Shown: one piece after another, positions 1 to 14,038 of the stretch
Layout: each line of letters opens with the position of its first letter
How positions within the stretch are numbered: the stretch's first letter is position 1
Assembly (NCBI RefSeq): GCF_030867145.1
Contig: NC_134421.1
Span: forward strand, 30,635,979 to 30,699,978
Source: Opisthocomus hoazin
Taxonomy: Eukaryota > Chordata > Aves > Opisthocomiformes > Opisthocomidae
Length of the DNA: 64,000 nt
Direction of reading: 5' to 3'
Made by a program: the position numbers and the translations under genes
Notes under the pieces: model-generated
Told to the model about the DNA's origin: nothing
Databases searched by the model: none
Seen by the model: only the letters and a program-made list of their open reading frames with translations

Positions 1-3000
1 ATCTCAGATGATGTCAAAGATACTGGCTGTGCCAAGGATCAAATGATGTCACTATCTCTAGGGACAGTCTCTGTCATGTAAGATCCCCTGCTATTTTCCC
101 CAGCATTACAGAGTGCTCATATGGCACTCATATCCCACAAAGCAGTGAGCAATCCCAGCTTTCCTTATTGAGCAAGAAACTACATCTATGCATGATAAAA
201 GCAGAGGATTTTTTCTCCAGTTTCTAAACAAACAGTTCAAATAACATAGATGACACTGTCTTGGCATCTCTTTCAGTTTTCCTTACATTTATTGTGGTTC
301 TACGCAGATAGAAGCTTTTCCAAGTAGCCACAAATTCTCTGAGAGTGGAAATATCTCAATGGCAGGGGGACATAGACAATCATTTCTATTTCTGCTCATG
401 GTTTCCATCTTGGAGGCAAAGATGCCATTCCTCACTTTTTCTGCAAAATTTAAAATTCTTTCTCTATGTTTTTAAAAAGCTTTTAGCTTTTGAGACTTTT
501 CAAAGAGCGTTTTCCTTGATAGCTCTTGACATTTTTTCCACAAAGCTATTGGCCTTCACACAACAGAACAAATAGTTTCAGTGCGGGTAATGTCATGTTT
601 CAAAACAGCAGTTCCTGTAGCATTGCTGCATGAGTATGCCTAACTGACATCTGCCAAACCTGTAAGTCACTGCTGGAAGCAAAATTGTCTGTTCGGTTAT
701 TTGCACACAAAGAACTGTTGGTGTGAGTGAGGAAGCAAAAATCTTAGAGAGGACAAAATAAAAATCCACCTTTTCCTCCTCTGCAAAAACCAGACATTAC
801 ATTAAAAGGAATAAATAAAACACACTGAAGAGTGAAAGAATACTAGCAATGTATGTTAACAGGCATAAAACCACATTTATAGAGATGGTGGTGGTTTAGG
901 AACCTTTGGTATTTCCTGCCTTTGGTCACTTATCAGTAGCCCATAAATCTGCCACTCAGTACTGGATTTTTGAAAATCTGTATTAGCTAACTCTGTGCTG
1001 GTTGGACAAACTGTCTTTTTCTGGGCAATACCACATACCCTCCATGAAAGGAAAGACACAACTCTCTGCCTCCGCTCATTTCTGCATTTATTGCTTGCGT
1101 AAAAAGCATCCTGGGACCCTGTACTGGAAGAGAACCCCATTATCCGATACACATATCTGAAAACATAACTCCTGCCCTGAAAAATTAATTCAAGTTAAAG
1201 TATACTCAGAGGATCACCAAAAACATCCTACAGGTAAGCAGACTGCTCTGGCATAGACGTGCTAGGTCACTGGACAAGTTGTAAGTAAATTATCACAGAA
1301 AGTGCTTACAGGGCCTTGAGTGATTTAACGGAGGAGGACGTAGTAAGTCAGAATAATATAAGGAGCATGCACCTAACTCTACTTTCTTTGAATCTGATTG
1401 GCACTTAGGTTTACCAGACTTTTGCTTTTAGAGGGCAGGTTTGGATAACAGGTACAACTCTCACTTTAAAACAACTCTAACTCAACTAGTCTTGATTTGG
1501 TGGACACAAAAGAAGAATGTTCCCTAGAGTTCCTAGGAGTTCCCAGTCCAGAAAGGAAACATTCCCCCAGGTGGACTTGAAAAAGACTGAAACAATTGTA
1601 AAAAAGGCACCAGTAGGTTGATGCAAAAATCAATTGGTTATAATCTGGTTTTAAATCATAATTGTACCACCACAAGAGTGTTGTTTGGATGGCTTAAATG
1701 CACACTTCTGCAGCATGAAATATTCTATTTTTACAAAATATTCTATTAGATTTAACTTTACTGGATTTAAAACAATTATTTGGGTGACACTGACAATATC
1801 CTTTGAAAGATATTTTGCTTTAAAACTTAACTTATTCTCTCATTTTCTCTCTTGGTTAAGGTCATTTATCTTACCGAGCATACATGAAAGTTTCCCTTCT
1901 GCAATAGGTGCAGAGGCTAATGATGACATTCTGCTAGGCTGAGCCCAACAAAGAGCATATGCAGTCCACGTCATGGCACTGCAGGCACCAATTGGAGGGG
2001 ATGAGCTCTTCAGGGCTGGTTACTGGTGCACATCTGAGCAGAGACACCATTCCCTTCTGATCTACTGGACTTGATGAAAAGAAATAGTTAAAGAAGGCTT
2101 GTGCAATTAAATATTTTAAGAATATCCCTACTGCAAAGTTAAAAGGAGACTAAGAGGGGGAGAACCCAGCACCCGCACTGTATAGGGCAGGGTCTCACAG
2201 CACCCAGGCTTTTCCTCTGAGTGCCAGGGTGGTTTCTTGGATACCTTCACTCCCCAGCTCCCTTCAGCCCATCACCCTGCCAATCTGAAGTGGACGTTCA
2301 CGCAGTAATGTCTACCACCCTAGCCACAGGCCCTGACAGATGATACCCTGATGCACAGCACCCTGAGAAGAGTTGTGGCTCTGGGGTGGCTGAACATGCG
2401 AACCAGTCCTCTCCTCTCAAGAGCTTCCCCAGGCTCTGCTGAAGGGGATTGTCCAGCCATCAGCTCCAGCAAGGTAGGATGGATGCCCTTTCTTGGCCAC
2501 CTGCACCTGGGCAGGAAGAAATGTTGGTCAGCATCCCACCCAGGGCATGTCTTAAACATATTTGCATTCACATGACATCTAGTGTAATTTAGAGACCTAG
2601 AATGTGATTTAGTGCTGAAATCATAAGCCCTAGGACAAAGCAGCAGCCCAGAAACTCAGCTGAGTGTGGGTCTCATTGCTTCTGACATACTCCTCACAAA
2701 AAAATCACCTTCGCCATATTCTGATGTCCAAAAGAAAAAAAAAAAGGGGCAATAAAACTTCCTACTTTATCTTTAAAAAAAGTCAGTCTAATCTGATCTG
2801 GCAGAAAAAAATTACTTACTTTCAATCATATAATGAACACTGCTACAGGGCAGACTTACCCTGGTGATTTGTCTGTATATTCCTGTATCTTAACTTGCGT
2901 CCATGTCTTTTAAAGCTTAACCTTCAGGCTGAGTGATCTGGTTAATCCTCACTTTGAGCCTAATCACAACATTCTCACGTTTGTTAGCCTCACAAGCACA

Positions 3001-4167
3001 TTTTGATTACCGCAGCTCAGGTTTAGAAGGTTTTTTTCCTTCCCTGGAAAAATACATGTGAGATCAGTTGTTCCAGAACATGAAACATTTCTCTTTTCAC
3101 AGATTTTTAGCCTGTGTTACGTTAGCAATTGCACTTTCCTCGGCAACAAAATCATAATAAATGTTTCATTTCTATTGAACAAAAGGAAAAATCAGAGCAG
3201 AGTCTGCTTAGCTTCCTTTGCCTGTGAACTAATGAACACAGACCATAAATGACTGTCTGCAAGATCTAGTTATCTGTCTGTGAAAGGAACACACACTGCA
3301 GGAGAAAATGAGATTGCAAGAAGGAGGAAAGATGGAGGATTAATAATTACAGGAAAGGAAACTCATTTAGGAGCCTAACACAATCATTATGTAACTAAGC
3401 TTTGTTCAAGACCGTTCAGATGATAAAGCAGTATAAACTCAGAATTGGCTAATGACTTGCTTGAAATGCTTTAGAAGGGGCTTTTTTTAGCATGAGCCTT
3501 GACCAAACCTGGGTGGAGGTGACTGTTGTTATTAATTATTATTAAGTGTGTTCTGTACATATGAGGAGTGCTTTCCTTCCCCCAGAAAGAAATAAGGCTC
3601 TTGTCTTGCTAAGAAGGTTTGTCTTTAGAGGGCATAACTGAATTCTTTTAATGTCCTTATTTTTGCTGCACATCTCCTTCAATATAACAGTACCGGTGGG
3701 GCAGCAGCAGCCTGGTTCACTACTCCAGGGACTTGGGTGGGTCTCAGCTAGTTCTGCACTTGAGGGAGACTTCTCCAACTAAGGCAAGGAAAGACAAGCA
3801 GGAAGGAATAGCAGCCTCATAACTGCTCTTCCAAAACCAAGACACCTTTTACCAGTCAACTAGCAACATGCAGAGGCCTGAGACCAGAATGGCCAGCTCA
3901 GACATCAGCCATAATCCACATTATTCCCCACTGACCTCAGGAATCTAATTTGCTTCTCTGTCCCAGCGAGTGAGTGGGTGTCAGGCTGTCTATCTTCTGC
4001 TAGATGGCAGCAAAGCCAAAAAACCTGTCTCTTCACAGTTGGTCTTGTCATTAATGAATAGATGCTCATGGTTTTCCTGGTCTTCCTTCCTAATAATGGA
4101 AAGTAGCATCACCCAGTTTTTGTCGGCCCGTGTCCTGACATGCCAGACATAGCTGTTGTTCCCCATA
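1..4167. other. Intergenic DNA without recognised features
   Basis: No exon, RNA gene or clear repeat is recognised. Open frames are short and random. In the human genome E2F7 is the next gene upstream of CSRP2, but I find no E2F7 exon here, so it would lie beyond the left edge. Confidence 0.6.
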
Positions 4168-4966
4168 TTGGCTGAGGTCAGTTGTACGAGGTTCAACAAG
4201 GCCAAGTGCCATGTCCTGCACTTCAGTCACAACAACCCCATGCAACACTACAGGCTTGGGGAAGAGTGGTTGGAAAGCTGCTTGCGGAAAAGGACCTTGG
4301 GTATTGGTCGAGAGCTGGCTGAACTTGAGCCAGCAGTGTGCCCAGGTGGCCAAGAAGGCCAACGGCATCCTGGCTTGTATCAAGAATAGTGTGGCCAGCA
4401 GGAGCAGGGAGGTGATCATGCTCCTGTACTCGGCACCAGTAAGGCCACACCTTGAGTATTGTGTTCAGTTGTGGGCCCCTCACTACAAGACAGACATTGC
4501 GGTGCTTGAGTGTGTCCAAAGAAGCACAATGAAGCTGGTGAAGGGTCTAGAGAACAAGGATTGGCTGAGGCAACTGGGGCTGTTCAGCCTTGAGAAAAGG
4601 AAGCTGAGGGGAGACCTTATTGCTCTCTACAACTACGTGAAAGGAAGTTGTGGTGAGGTGTGTGTTGGTCTCTTCTCCCAAGTAACTAGTGATAGGATGA
4701 GAGGCAATGGCCTCAAGTTGTGTCAGGGGAGGTTTAAATTGGATATTAGGAAATTTTTCTTTACTGAAAGAGTTGTCAAGAATTGGAATAGGCTGCCCAG
4801 GGAAGTGGTGGAAGTGACCATCCCTGGAGGTGTTCAAAAAACATGTAGATATGGCACTTCAGGACATGGTTTAGCAGGCATGGTGGTGTTGGGGTGACAG
4901 TTGGACTTGATGAGATCTTAGAGGTCTTTTCCAACCTTAAAGATTCTGCGATCCTATGATTCTATA
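4168..4966 (+). mobile_element. CR1 LINE, 5'-truncated 3' end, degenerate
   Basis: The plus strand encodes the C-terminal part of a CR1 reverse transcriptase, with recognisable stretches such as [30 protein letters not shown] and [20 protein letters not shown]. It ends in the CR1 3' UTR (aggtcttttccaacctt) and an ATTCTATG-type terminal repeat near 4950-4966. The reading frame shifts once near 4310, and a stretch is missing around 4555-4565, so the copy is dead. CR1 is the dominant non-LTR retrotransposon of birds and typically leaves only 3' ends. The open frame at 4211-4897 is this fossil, not a host gene. Confidence 0.93.
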
Positions 4967-7900
4967 TCTCCACATATCCTTCCCTTCAGGTCAAAATTAA
5001 CTCATTCAGCCCCAATACAAAAGAACAGAAGAACATAGGGAAATGGACAATAACTGTGCACGGATTTATCATTAGCACAGGGACCATACATCAACATTTA
5101 AATCAGAGCAATGTTGAACTACTCTAAGAGTTGACAGGTCCTACTTATTTCCATGGCACTGCAGTTCATTTTGCCAAAAAGACCAAAAAAAGGTGTTACC
5201 AACCAACTTGGGACAAAGTCTGATTTAATTTTAGTCGGTGGAAATCTGAGGTTCAGCAATACACATGCTTTCTTGTCAGGCTTTTATGAGCATTCACACT
5301 TTTTCAATAGCTCTCATCAAGACTTCTGTTGCTTCACTGTGCTAGAGAGGTCTCCTGTAGCATATTAAACTACAGCATAAGAAGCAGAGGTACATCAGCT
5401 GAGTGTATTCATCTGGAAGCTCAGAAAAGACACTTGCAGCAATATCTGCTAACATCTTCCAGAGATTTGGCACACAATAAACCTATGAATTTCAATCTTA
5501 TTTAATTTGAATGGCACCCCCATGTACCGATAGGATTCTGCTGTTTGCCTGGGAAATAAGGTGCTCTAGACTATATGAATAAAGGAATGATTGAAAAAAA
5601 ATTATCCTGTAGCTTCTTGGAGAAACAAATCACACCAGTGCATGCAAAAAATTTTCATCTCTAGTGTAAAATTTTTGTAAAAATGAACATAATTTATTCC
5701 TTAATTGCTATAAAAGGTTAGGCACTCAGACAGTGGACAGCCAGTGATCATGCAGAATTGTAAAGACATATAGTAGCAAATAACTGTTATGTGTAAAGAT
5801 TGATGTGAATGACACATGTATTTATGGGACAGTTACTGCAGTCCCCAACTGGTGAGTAGCTTGCAAAGGGTAAGATGCCCTCTTAATCTCATAAACTTCA
5901 AAGTCATTAAAGTAGTAACTGTATTTATATCTTCAAAGCACTTTGTCAACATTAACTAATGAATCTTCACTATATATCTGTGAGGAAGATATTTTATAGA
6001 TGGGGATACACACACAGAGATGCAATTATCTATCCAAGGTCACAGGCACAGTCAACATTAACAGAGATTAGTACACAGTGTTCATTAGACCACATTCACA
6101 TTGGGAACAGTGTCTTAAATATTTCATTAAAAAGCATGTTGCACACCCTTCTCATCCAAAGCAGAACAGTATTGCAGCTGCAACAAATGTCCTGTGTAGA
6201 AAAAAAAAAGTGACCTTGTGGATGGTCATCTCCTCTACCTCTTGTCAAATATGCCACTTTGTCTGCTTGGTTTATTTCCATAGTATCTAATAGAAAGAGA
6301 AATTATAGTACAGTGCAATTACCTACATGATCTTCCACAACTAGACTTATTTTTAAGGAGTCCTTCATATACAAAATATGAAAAACACTTGAGAACACTG
6401 CTTTTGTAGATCTGGCCATAGCTAACTGTCCTAATGCAGTTCAAGCTGAAGGAGTTGATACAAAACACTAAAATTCTACGCCTGCTCTTCGAATTCACAG
6501 TTGGAATCAGCTCCACATTTACAGCATAAAAATCACTAGGCCAAATTCACAGCAGGGCCCAATATCAAGCACAAACGCAACTGCACCAGCCGAAGAGATG
6601 AGTGCTCTTACCTTGTTGCAAACTGCTCATCACCACTCTCCCCTGCTCCTCGGGAGAACAACTCCTTAATCACTTCTGTTAGTCTAAACAACTCCATGCG
6701 TTGGTACTGGTTAACTCAGCTCACGTGGACTGAACCAAGGAAGGGAGCTTCATGAGCAGCCCTACTACCAGATCTGAGCAAACAGGAGCTTTTGACAGCC
6801 CAGCAGAAAAAAAAAAAAACAGATGATGCCCTATTCCACTCTTGTATCTTTGCAATGCACGTTTTTGTGCACACTGGGACAACACATAAGTGTCACTTAC
6901 ACCTTCAATCACCATGTACCAGGGATGCTTCAGTCCCACTCTTCCTTCAGCTCCATCGTAGCATCAGTACGATGATTGTGCCTGTAACCCTGTACTCCCT
7001 TCGTGAAAAGGCCAGATGATGAGGAGAAAGCAAGAAACATTACACAGGGCGGCATGTCAGAGCACTTCAGTCATGGCAGTCATTGCTAGAATCAAAATAT
7101 TTCATCTAAAAGGTAGGTACAGCCCAATGTGCCAATACATTTTACTACAGCTTCAGCTCCTTGATGACCAGACTTTGGGAAGCAGATGAAGGTCACCTAG
7201 GATGACACACAGGAGTAATCTGCACCTCTTCTGTGATCTGCATACTTACAGCACTGCTCGGCTTCCAATTTCCCTTGTTCAGGATTGCCATCTCAACATT
7301 GTCTTTGAAGTCTATCACTGATATATGTATCACATTGCATCCTTGCATTGTTAATTCATTCACCCCCGAAGGAAAAGGAGAATGTCCATCCTATTTTACT
7401 TCATTGTTTCACTTTTTGAAAATATTCCTTTCCTGTCTATAGCGGAAACTGGGTTTTTTCGTTGTTTGATTTTCTTATCTCGCTTTTGCTGTGTGCTAGA
7501 CTGTAACCTGTTCTCCTCCAACTGTTGTGAAGGTAGATAGAGCCTTAAAAGGAGAAATTCATTTGAACATTGGCAAAATAGTACAGGGATGCCTCTGAAA
7601 CAAGAGAGGCATCCATATACCTTACCTGGAACATCTGTAAACCATAAGGTAGTTATAACTCTTCCCCTCCCAAACTATGTTACAACCTGTTCACTTTTTG
7701 TTGTTTGTTGAACTATAGCAGAAATAAAATTGGAGATTTGAGCCAAAAAAAAGAATTTTTGTTTCAGGCAAGAAGAAATTTATGCCTTTTCACAGTAAAG
7801 CAACATTACCTCATTTCTTACAAGAGCAGACATCCTTTATTTCCATTAACTTCTGCATGTTCTGCCTCAGGTGTATGATTAATAAAGGCCAAAGCTGGAT

Positions 7901-10900
7901 GAGTTTATTTATCCAAATAATCCTATTAAGAACAGCAGGGAATCCAAAGGCTGGTAAGGAAAATAACCCACCTGTTGAAATGTTTGGACCAAGTAAGAGA
8001 AAATGAGTCCCATCTGTTTTTTCTATATTCTTAAGGCAGAATGAATAGTTATGCAGGAAAATACATTTCTGGTGTATTTTAAAATCATCATAATCAAGTA
8101 AGAGGCCACTTTCAGACAGCAGAAAAAAAAAATTCTGGAAATGAATACTATACCAGATGCCTAGTTTTTAGCAGTAGGGCACAGAGATTCAGTTTGACAG
8201 AACCATTACTGAGTGGTAGGTGTGCTATACTTGAAAAAATGGAGTTTTCTTTTTCTATGCCTCCGTTATTATAGGTACTTAGTACAGTGGCAGATTGTGT
8301 CTTCTAAATATGTTTAATCACACTTAGCAGTGTTTCATCTCAGACATTACAAGCTGGGAATGAAGAGAATGCCTGGGAATGAAGAAAGCTGCCAGCACTG
8401 GAAAAGAGAGAGCGGTGGGGAGCCAAAGAACTTTTGCAATTTGTGAATTACTTCAGAACAGGGTCAGTCACTGCTCAGTCTAATTGATTATATGTTTTTG
8501 TCCAGTTCCATCAAATAGAATATTCTTCCCTACAAATGCATTTCTACTAAGAAAAAAAAAAAAGGGAAAGTGCCAGAAAAATCAGAAGAAAACTACTGCC
8601 AAACCACCCATCCGAACAACTGAAGCATTACAGATCCTATTAGAGTTTATAGAAATTGGGATTAGAAAGACCACAGAATACCCTCCTGCCATCTTTTTAC
8701 AGACATATGTTCTGGGCTGTTCCAAAGCAGTGACTGCCAGATTAGGCCCATAGCACCGATTTCCAAGGAGGCTTTTGTTAAGACTAGGTCTTGACAGGTG
8801 GGATTCAAAGCCCCTATCACTATGAATAGGCCCTTTGGCTCTGTAAATATTCTGGATCAACAACATCATCTAATGGATAAAGAGAGCAGGAGAACCTATT
8901 TCTTTTTTAGTGTTGGTTTACTGCAGCTTTAAGTCCCAAAAGTTTCCAAACCATTTTCCGGAACCAGCATGAGCAGCCAGCATCCGAGCAGTAGCTTTGT
9001 GTTACATCTTTCTGGCTTCTTTGTCATTTTGAAGTTGATGATAGCCTCTGAGGTATTCACCCTTTCCTCTCCCATAAAATGTGACCCATTAATACTGTTG
9101 GTAGGTAGCAGTAAGGGAGAGGCTGCAAGGCACTTGCTCCCCACTGTCCCACAGACTCCCTGGCTGTGACAAGATCTCCTTTGGGATCAGGGTGGTTGGG
9201 GATGTACAGAGGTCTTGGACCCCACAGCTCCTGCCATGTGGCGTGGGGGTGCTGCATGATGTGTGGACATCACACAGAGCGTGGGTGCCACGCTGATGCC
9301 TTCCAGGTCCTGCCAGGTCCCCTAGAAATGGTCTGCATCTGGTCAGGCTGGGCAACTTTCCAGTCTGACCAGACACAGACCTGATCTCCAGGCAGGCTGC
9401 TGGCCATCACTCAGGCTCCGTGCCAGCACAGCTATGGCCCCTCAGTTAATCTTCTTCGGCATCTCAAGCACAACAAGCAAAAAGCAAAACAAACAGAAAA
9501 CCCAAGCCCTGAATTCTTCCTGAGCACCAGGGCTTTAGCACACTACTCACTTTCTACAAAACCTTTGAGTGGCTTCCAATAAATTCCCACAAACCAGCAC
9601 AGAGCAAAAACTCCTCACCACCCCTGCTCATCTCCACAGACACTTCCTTCCTGCACACAGGCACATAGGTGTCCTTGGGAAGTAAACCATGCTCTGTTCA
9701 CTTTGGGGAAACAAGATAGCTATCTATTTATGAAAAGGAAAAAACGCACTTCAAAGTCGTAGGGAAACACTTGGCCACACAGTCGCTATTGTTGCTGTAC
9801 TCCTACCAAGCAAGGACCCCTGCGCCAGCCCTGCTGGACCAGCCCTGCTCCAGCTGCTGGAGGCCCTACAGATGCTCCGGGTTTCTTGTGCTGCACGGCT
9901 GAAAGGTCAGATACTGCAGCCAGCAGCACTACCTGGGCAGTTATAGCCTTCCTCGTCACTCCACAGCCTATCTACGTGTCTTGAGAGTACATGCCCTGCA
10001 GAAGAGCTCTTCTGAGTACTGCAAGAGTTAACTACCTCTGCACAACTGCTTTCTGTGGAGATGAATTAATAATTGCCTTTTTTTTTTATACAGTTTACAT
10101 CCTCCAGATGATTTCCAACGAGATGGAGACCACACTGTCTGTGGCCAGGCTCACACAGCAATCTGAGTCATCCCTGATTATTTGGATGCCTTGAGCCCCT
10201 AGTGGGGGTTTGGATCCCTTGGGGACACATAGAAAGTTTCAGGAGTGTTACACTTTGCAAAATGGAGTAAACGCAATCTACTGAAAGGCAAAAAAAGAGT
10301 TAATTCAATTAAGCACTTGGGGTTTTCCACTTTTTCAAAATTCACCTCTTTGTTTACACAAATGGATAGCATGTCCAACAGATGCACAATGAAAGGAAGA
10401 AATATTTCCTACGCTTAGAGAGACTTTTCTACAGGCATGCAGTGTACGCTTTGAAACAAGAAAAGAAGGAAACTAACACTCAGCATGCACGCTCAACTTC
10501 AAACAAGTGGGTGGCTCCGTGAAACAAAAGCTAAACGTGTATTTTGACATCTGAACAGGAAAGCCAGCATCATTTATGGGTAGCAACATCTTTATTTCTT
10601 AAGAACAACTCTTGAGGCTTGGGATGTGTTTTCCAGGCTCACAGCAGGAAAGAGGATTTCCAGGATGCACACAACCTTCTTTAACACCTCAAGAGTCACA
10701 GCACGGCCCAGCCCTGGCCTAGGGAAGGTGGACAACAGAGAAAGATGGGCACTTTCTGATGGTACTTGAGGCAAGCTGAAAAAACCCTACTGCCACCTGG
10801 AAGCAGCTCTATTGACTGGTCTCGCACCATTGACTGGGCTCTTTGGCATCTCTTTTAAGTGCCTGAAGTCAAAGGTAGGAATGCAGGCCACAGTTTTTGA

Positions 10901-13024
10901 AAACCTTTCCTGATGTCAGGGCTAAAGCTTGTCTCTGCAGTGTCTGTTTCCATCCAAACACTAGCAATAGATATTTTTTTTAAAGTATGGCAGAACTAGC
11001 ATTCAGAAAAATATCCTGATGAGGAGGGTAAACAAAAGGGGAGACATCACTGCATGCCTTGGAATGGGAGAAGGCAGAAGGAAAGGCAGTGTCACCTTTT
11101 AGAAGAAGTGTTTGGAGATGTCTTACCTGGCACTAAGAAAGAACATGATTGAATCAGACCTTCGTAAACATGGCAGCTGTGGTCCAAGAGGATTCCAGAC
11201 GAGCTCCTGGTAAGGAAATATTTAGCAGGAAGCAATCCAACAGGGCTATGGAAAGGCTAAATGCTATCCTCAACACAGTTAACAAGCAGCACCACCTTTA
11301 TGCAAAACGATGCACTGAAGGATGTTACCCTAATCATCTCATACCACTTCTGGAAGAGCTCAGCTGACCGGAGGCACAGGCTCAAGGAACAGCCCATCAG
11401 CTCATGCTTGCAGGCCTCTCCAGTGGGACTGGATCGTCCAGGGGGACTACAGGGAGGCACAAGTGAAAGAGCGAGGTGGGAAGACAAGACGACCAACTAA
11501 GTGTTATCAGATCTCTATTGACAGGTCTTCTTCCACCTAGATTTATGTTTCAGAGTTTCAAACAGCTAGTGACAGAGTCAGAGTTGTTGTACTTGGCTTT
11601 ACAAAGAAGCTCGTGGAAACGTTGGAATTCTGCCCCCTCAATGTGTGCAGACCAAAGCAACAAACCATATTGCTCTCACAGCAAGTCTGATGCCTCCAAG
11701 AAGGAAACAGAAGGAATGAAATGGGGGAGGACAGCTGCAGCCTGTTGACAGTATTTAACTGTTGTGCTGGCTCACTTGAACTATTTTTCAAGTTCAGACC
11801 TTACCCTTAGCTTATGTCTTGTCCATCAGTCCACAGCAGAGTCGCTGAGGGTAACAACTCTTTTGTTCCCTCTGTAGTATCCTCCAGACTGTCTGGGCAG
11901 TGCATATCAGCAATGTGTCAGCCCTGGGCTGACTCACCACACTGAATCATTCAGCCATCAGAATTAACCACAACTTGTAAGCTGTACATAGACGAAACAT
12001 CTAGACCCTGACTTTCAGGATGATAAACAAAAAGAAAGGTTTGGAGTGCCTACATTAGTCACCCAGGGCTTCCAGGTACAGGCACTCTGAAAGAGTAATT
12101 CAGGCTGTAGGAGGACTAAACTGTATTCCAGAGTTCCTTGTCTACAGTAATAAGAGAGCTTAAGACAATGAGACTCTTAAATTAAGTACCTCATTAATTG
12201 CCTATGATGTGATGAGATGAATTTAGGTGAAAGTGTTCATGCCACTGCAACAACAGAACCCTGGGAGGGCGGCTGCTGCGTTTTCACTTGGAGAAAGGCT
12301 AACTCATCATTTTCCCATGAGCCTTTGATCTCCTCCCAGTGGCTCTGCTCAAGTCACTAATCACCAAAAGCACACAGCATTCCCTTTCCAATTTAGAAAA
12401 AGAGTGGGTGTATAGATGAGTGTACCAAAAGGGTTTGGGGAAACCAGAGCAAGATGGAGAATATAATTTCAAATGCCTGTCCTCAGGAAGGGGTATGCTT
12501 CTTTCTCCTCTTACACCATTCAGAGGAGAAGATCAGACTTTCTGCTATTGCTCTAAAGGCCGAGTGTTTATCCGGACATGCTATCCTCTTGCCTGAGGAC
12601 AGCTGCAATACACAAAGTGCATTTTAAGAAATCATTGCTTTTATTACCTTCAATTATATAAGCCAGTAATGAAAACAAGAAAGGACTATTAACCAGCCCC
12701 TCCCAGCTATCAAAATTCATAACAACCAGCATCACTTTACCAAGCTATAAAGCAAATAGTTTTAAGACAGACAGAAATACCCAGGGTAGGAGAGTAACTG
12801 ACCAAACTCACAACTTTCACACACCACTTTCATAACCTTCTGCCCACCTTATGATTTCCCAGTAAGTGTTCTTGTCTGGGGAGGATGATGACTCTGTATG
12901 GAAAATTAAAGTACTATCTCAAGTTCACACTGATACATACATAGATCCGTGGAGCCTTTCATTCATATTTTCTGAGGAAAAAACATAAGGTTATTCAGGA
13001 GCTAAGCTGCTGTTGAGATTGAAG
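4967..13024. other. Intergenic DNA between two CR1 sites
   Basis: Besides the MIR-like fossil at 5930-6052 and a perfect 10-bp hairpin at 7587-7614, I recognise nothing here. Open frames reach 95 codons at most and look random. Confidence 0.6.
5930..6052 (+). repeat. MIR/CORE-SINE-like ancient repeat
   Basis: The order of short blocks (caaagcactttgtcaacattaa, aatcttcac, tctgtgaggaagata, tttatagatgggga, cagagatgcaatta, ccaaggtcacaggcac) follows the well-known MIR/CORE-SINE consensus of a tRNA-derived SINE. Divergence is high, as expected for a pre-avian fossil. Confidence 0.65.
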
Positions 13025-13548
13025 CTATAGGATGATGGAAATGTAGGTTGGAACATACCTTGAAAGGTCATCTACTCCAATCTCCTGCTGAAAGCAGGAC
13101 TGTTGCCGTCCCAAGGTTCTTCCCCATGGAGAGTTGCATTAGGCTCTTCTTAACATAGCCCACTATGGGTTGCCTTATTTACAGTGAGAGTGCCCTGCTA
13201 GCACCCATCCACTATAAATAGCCAGGGCTTTTTTAGCAGGGCTACCACTAGCCAGTCACTTCCCAGTCTGTGCTGATGAATGGGGTTATTCTGCCACAGG
13301 TGCAACATGTTGCATTTCTCCTTGTTAAACAATTCAAGCTGTTTAGGTTGGCCTAGTCCTCATGTTTTCCAAAGATCCTTTGGATTGCAGGTCTGCCACC
13401 CATCTTGTCCATGCTGCCTATTTCTGATTACGTTCTTACCCATCAGGTGTCTGTGAATGGATCCTAAACAGACATGTGCCATGATCTTTCCAGGCACCAA
13501 GGTGAAGCTGACTGGCCTTCACTGCAGTGAAGTTCCCTGGGTCCTCTC
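13025..13548 (-). mobile_element. Old CR1 LINE, minus orientation, left part
   Basis: The sequence resembles a reverse-complement CR1 3' end: tgtaggttggaacataccttgaaaggtcatc near the left edge, then degenerate reverse-transcriptase sequence (gcatttctccttgttaaacaattcaag; aggtgaagctgactggcc; gttccctgggtcctc). It is clearly more diverged than the nested copy. The element is interrupted at about 13548 and continues at about 14039. Confidence 0.75.
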
Positions 13549-14038
13549 ACAAGAAGGACATAGAACTGTTAGAGCGGGTCCAAAGGAGGGCTACAAAAAT
13601 GATCCGAGGGCTGGAGCACCTCTCCAATGAGGACAGGCTGAGAGAGTTGGGCTTGTTCAGCCTGGAGAAGAGAAGGCTGCGGGGAGACCTGATTGCAGCC
13701 TTTCAGTACTTAAAGGGAGCCTATAGGAAAGATGAGGACAATCTTTTTAGCAGAGGCAACAGTGACAGGACAAGGGGTAATGGTTTTAAACTAAAACAGG
13801 GTAGGTTTAGGCTGGATATAAGGAAGAAATTCTTTACAATGAGGGTTGTGAAACACTGGAACGGGTTGCCCAGAGAGGTAGTAGAGGCCCCATCCCTGGA
13901 AACATTCAAGACCAGGTTGGACAGGGCTCTGAGCAACCTGATCTAGTTAGCGGTGTCCCTGCTCACTGCGGGGGGGTTGGACTAGATGACCTCTAGGGGT
14001 CCCTTCCAACCCAAAACTTTCTATGATTCTATGATTCT
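13549..14038 (+). mobile_element. CR1 LINE, younger 3' end nested inside an older CR1
   Basis: A well-kept plus-strand CR1 3' end starts abruptly in the reverse-transcriptase region ([20 protein letters not shown]) and reads on intact to ALSNLI. It is followed by the CR1 3' UTR and tandem ctatgattctatgattct. Its open frame is uninterrupted over about 130 codons, so it is younger than the other copies here. Both flanks are an older CR1 in the opposite orientation whose sequence resumes after the insertion. It is 5'-truncated and cannot mobilise itself. Confidence 0.93.

Noticed and set aside
4211-4897. 228-codon frame as a host gene
   Set aside because: It encodes the tail of a CR1 reverse transcriptase with a frameshift, so it is a dead retrotransposon.
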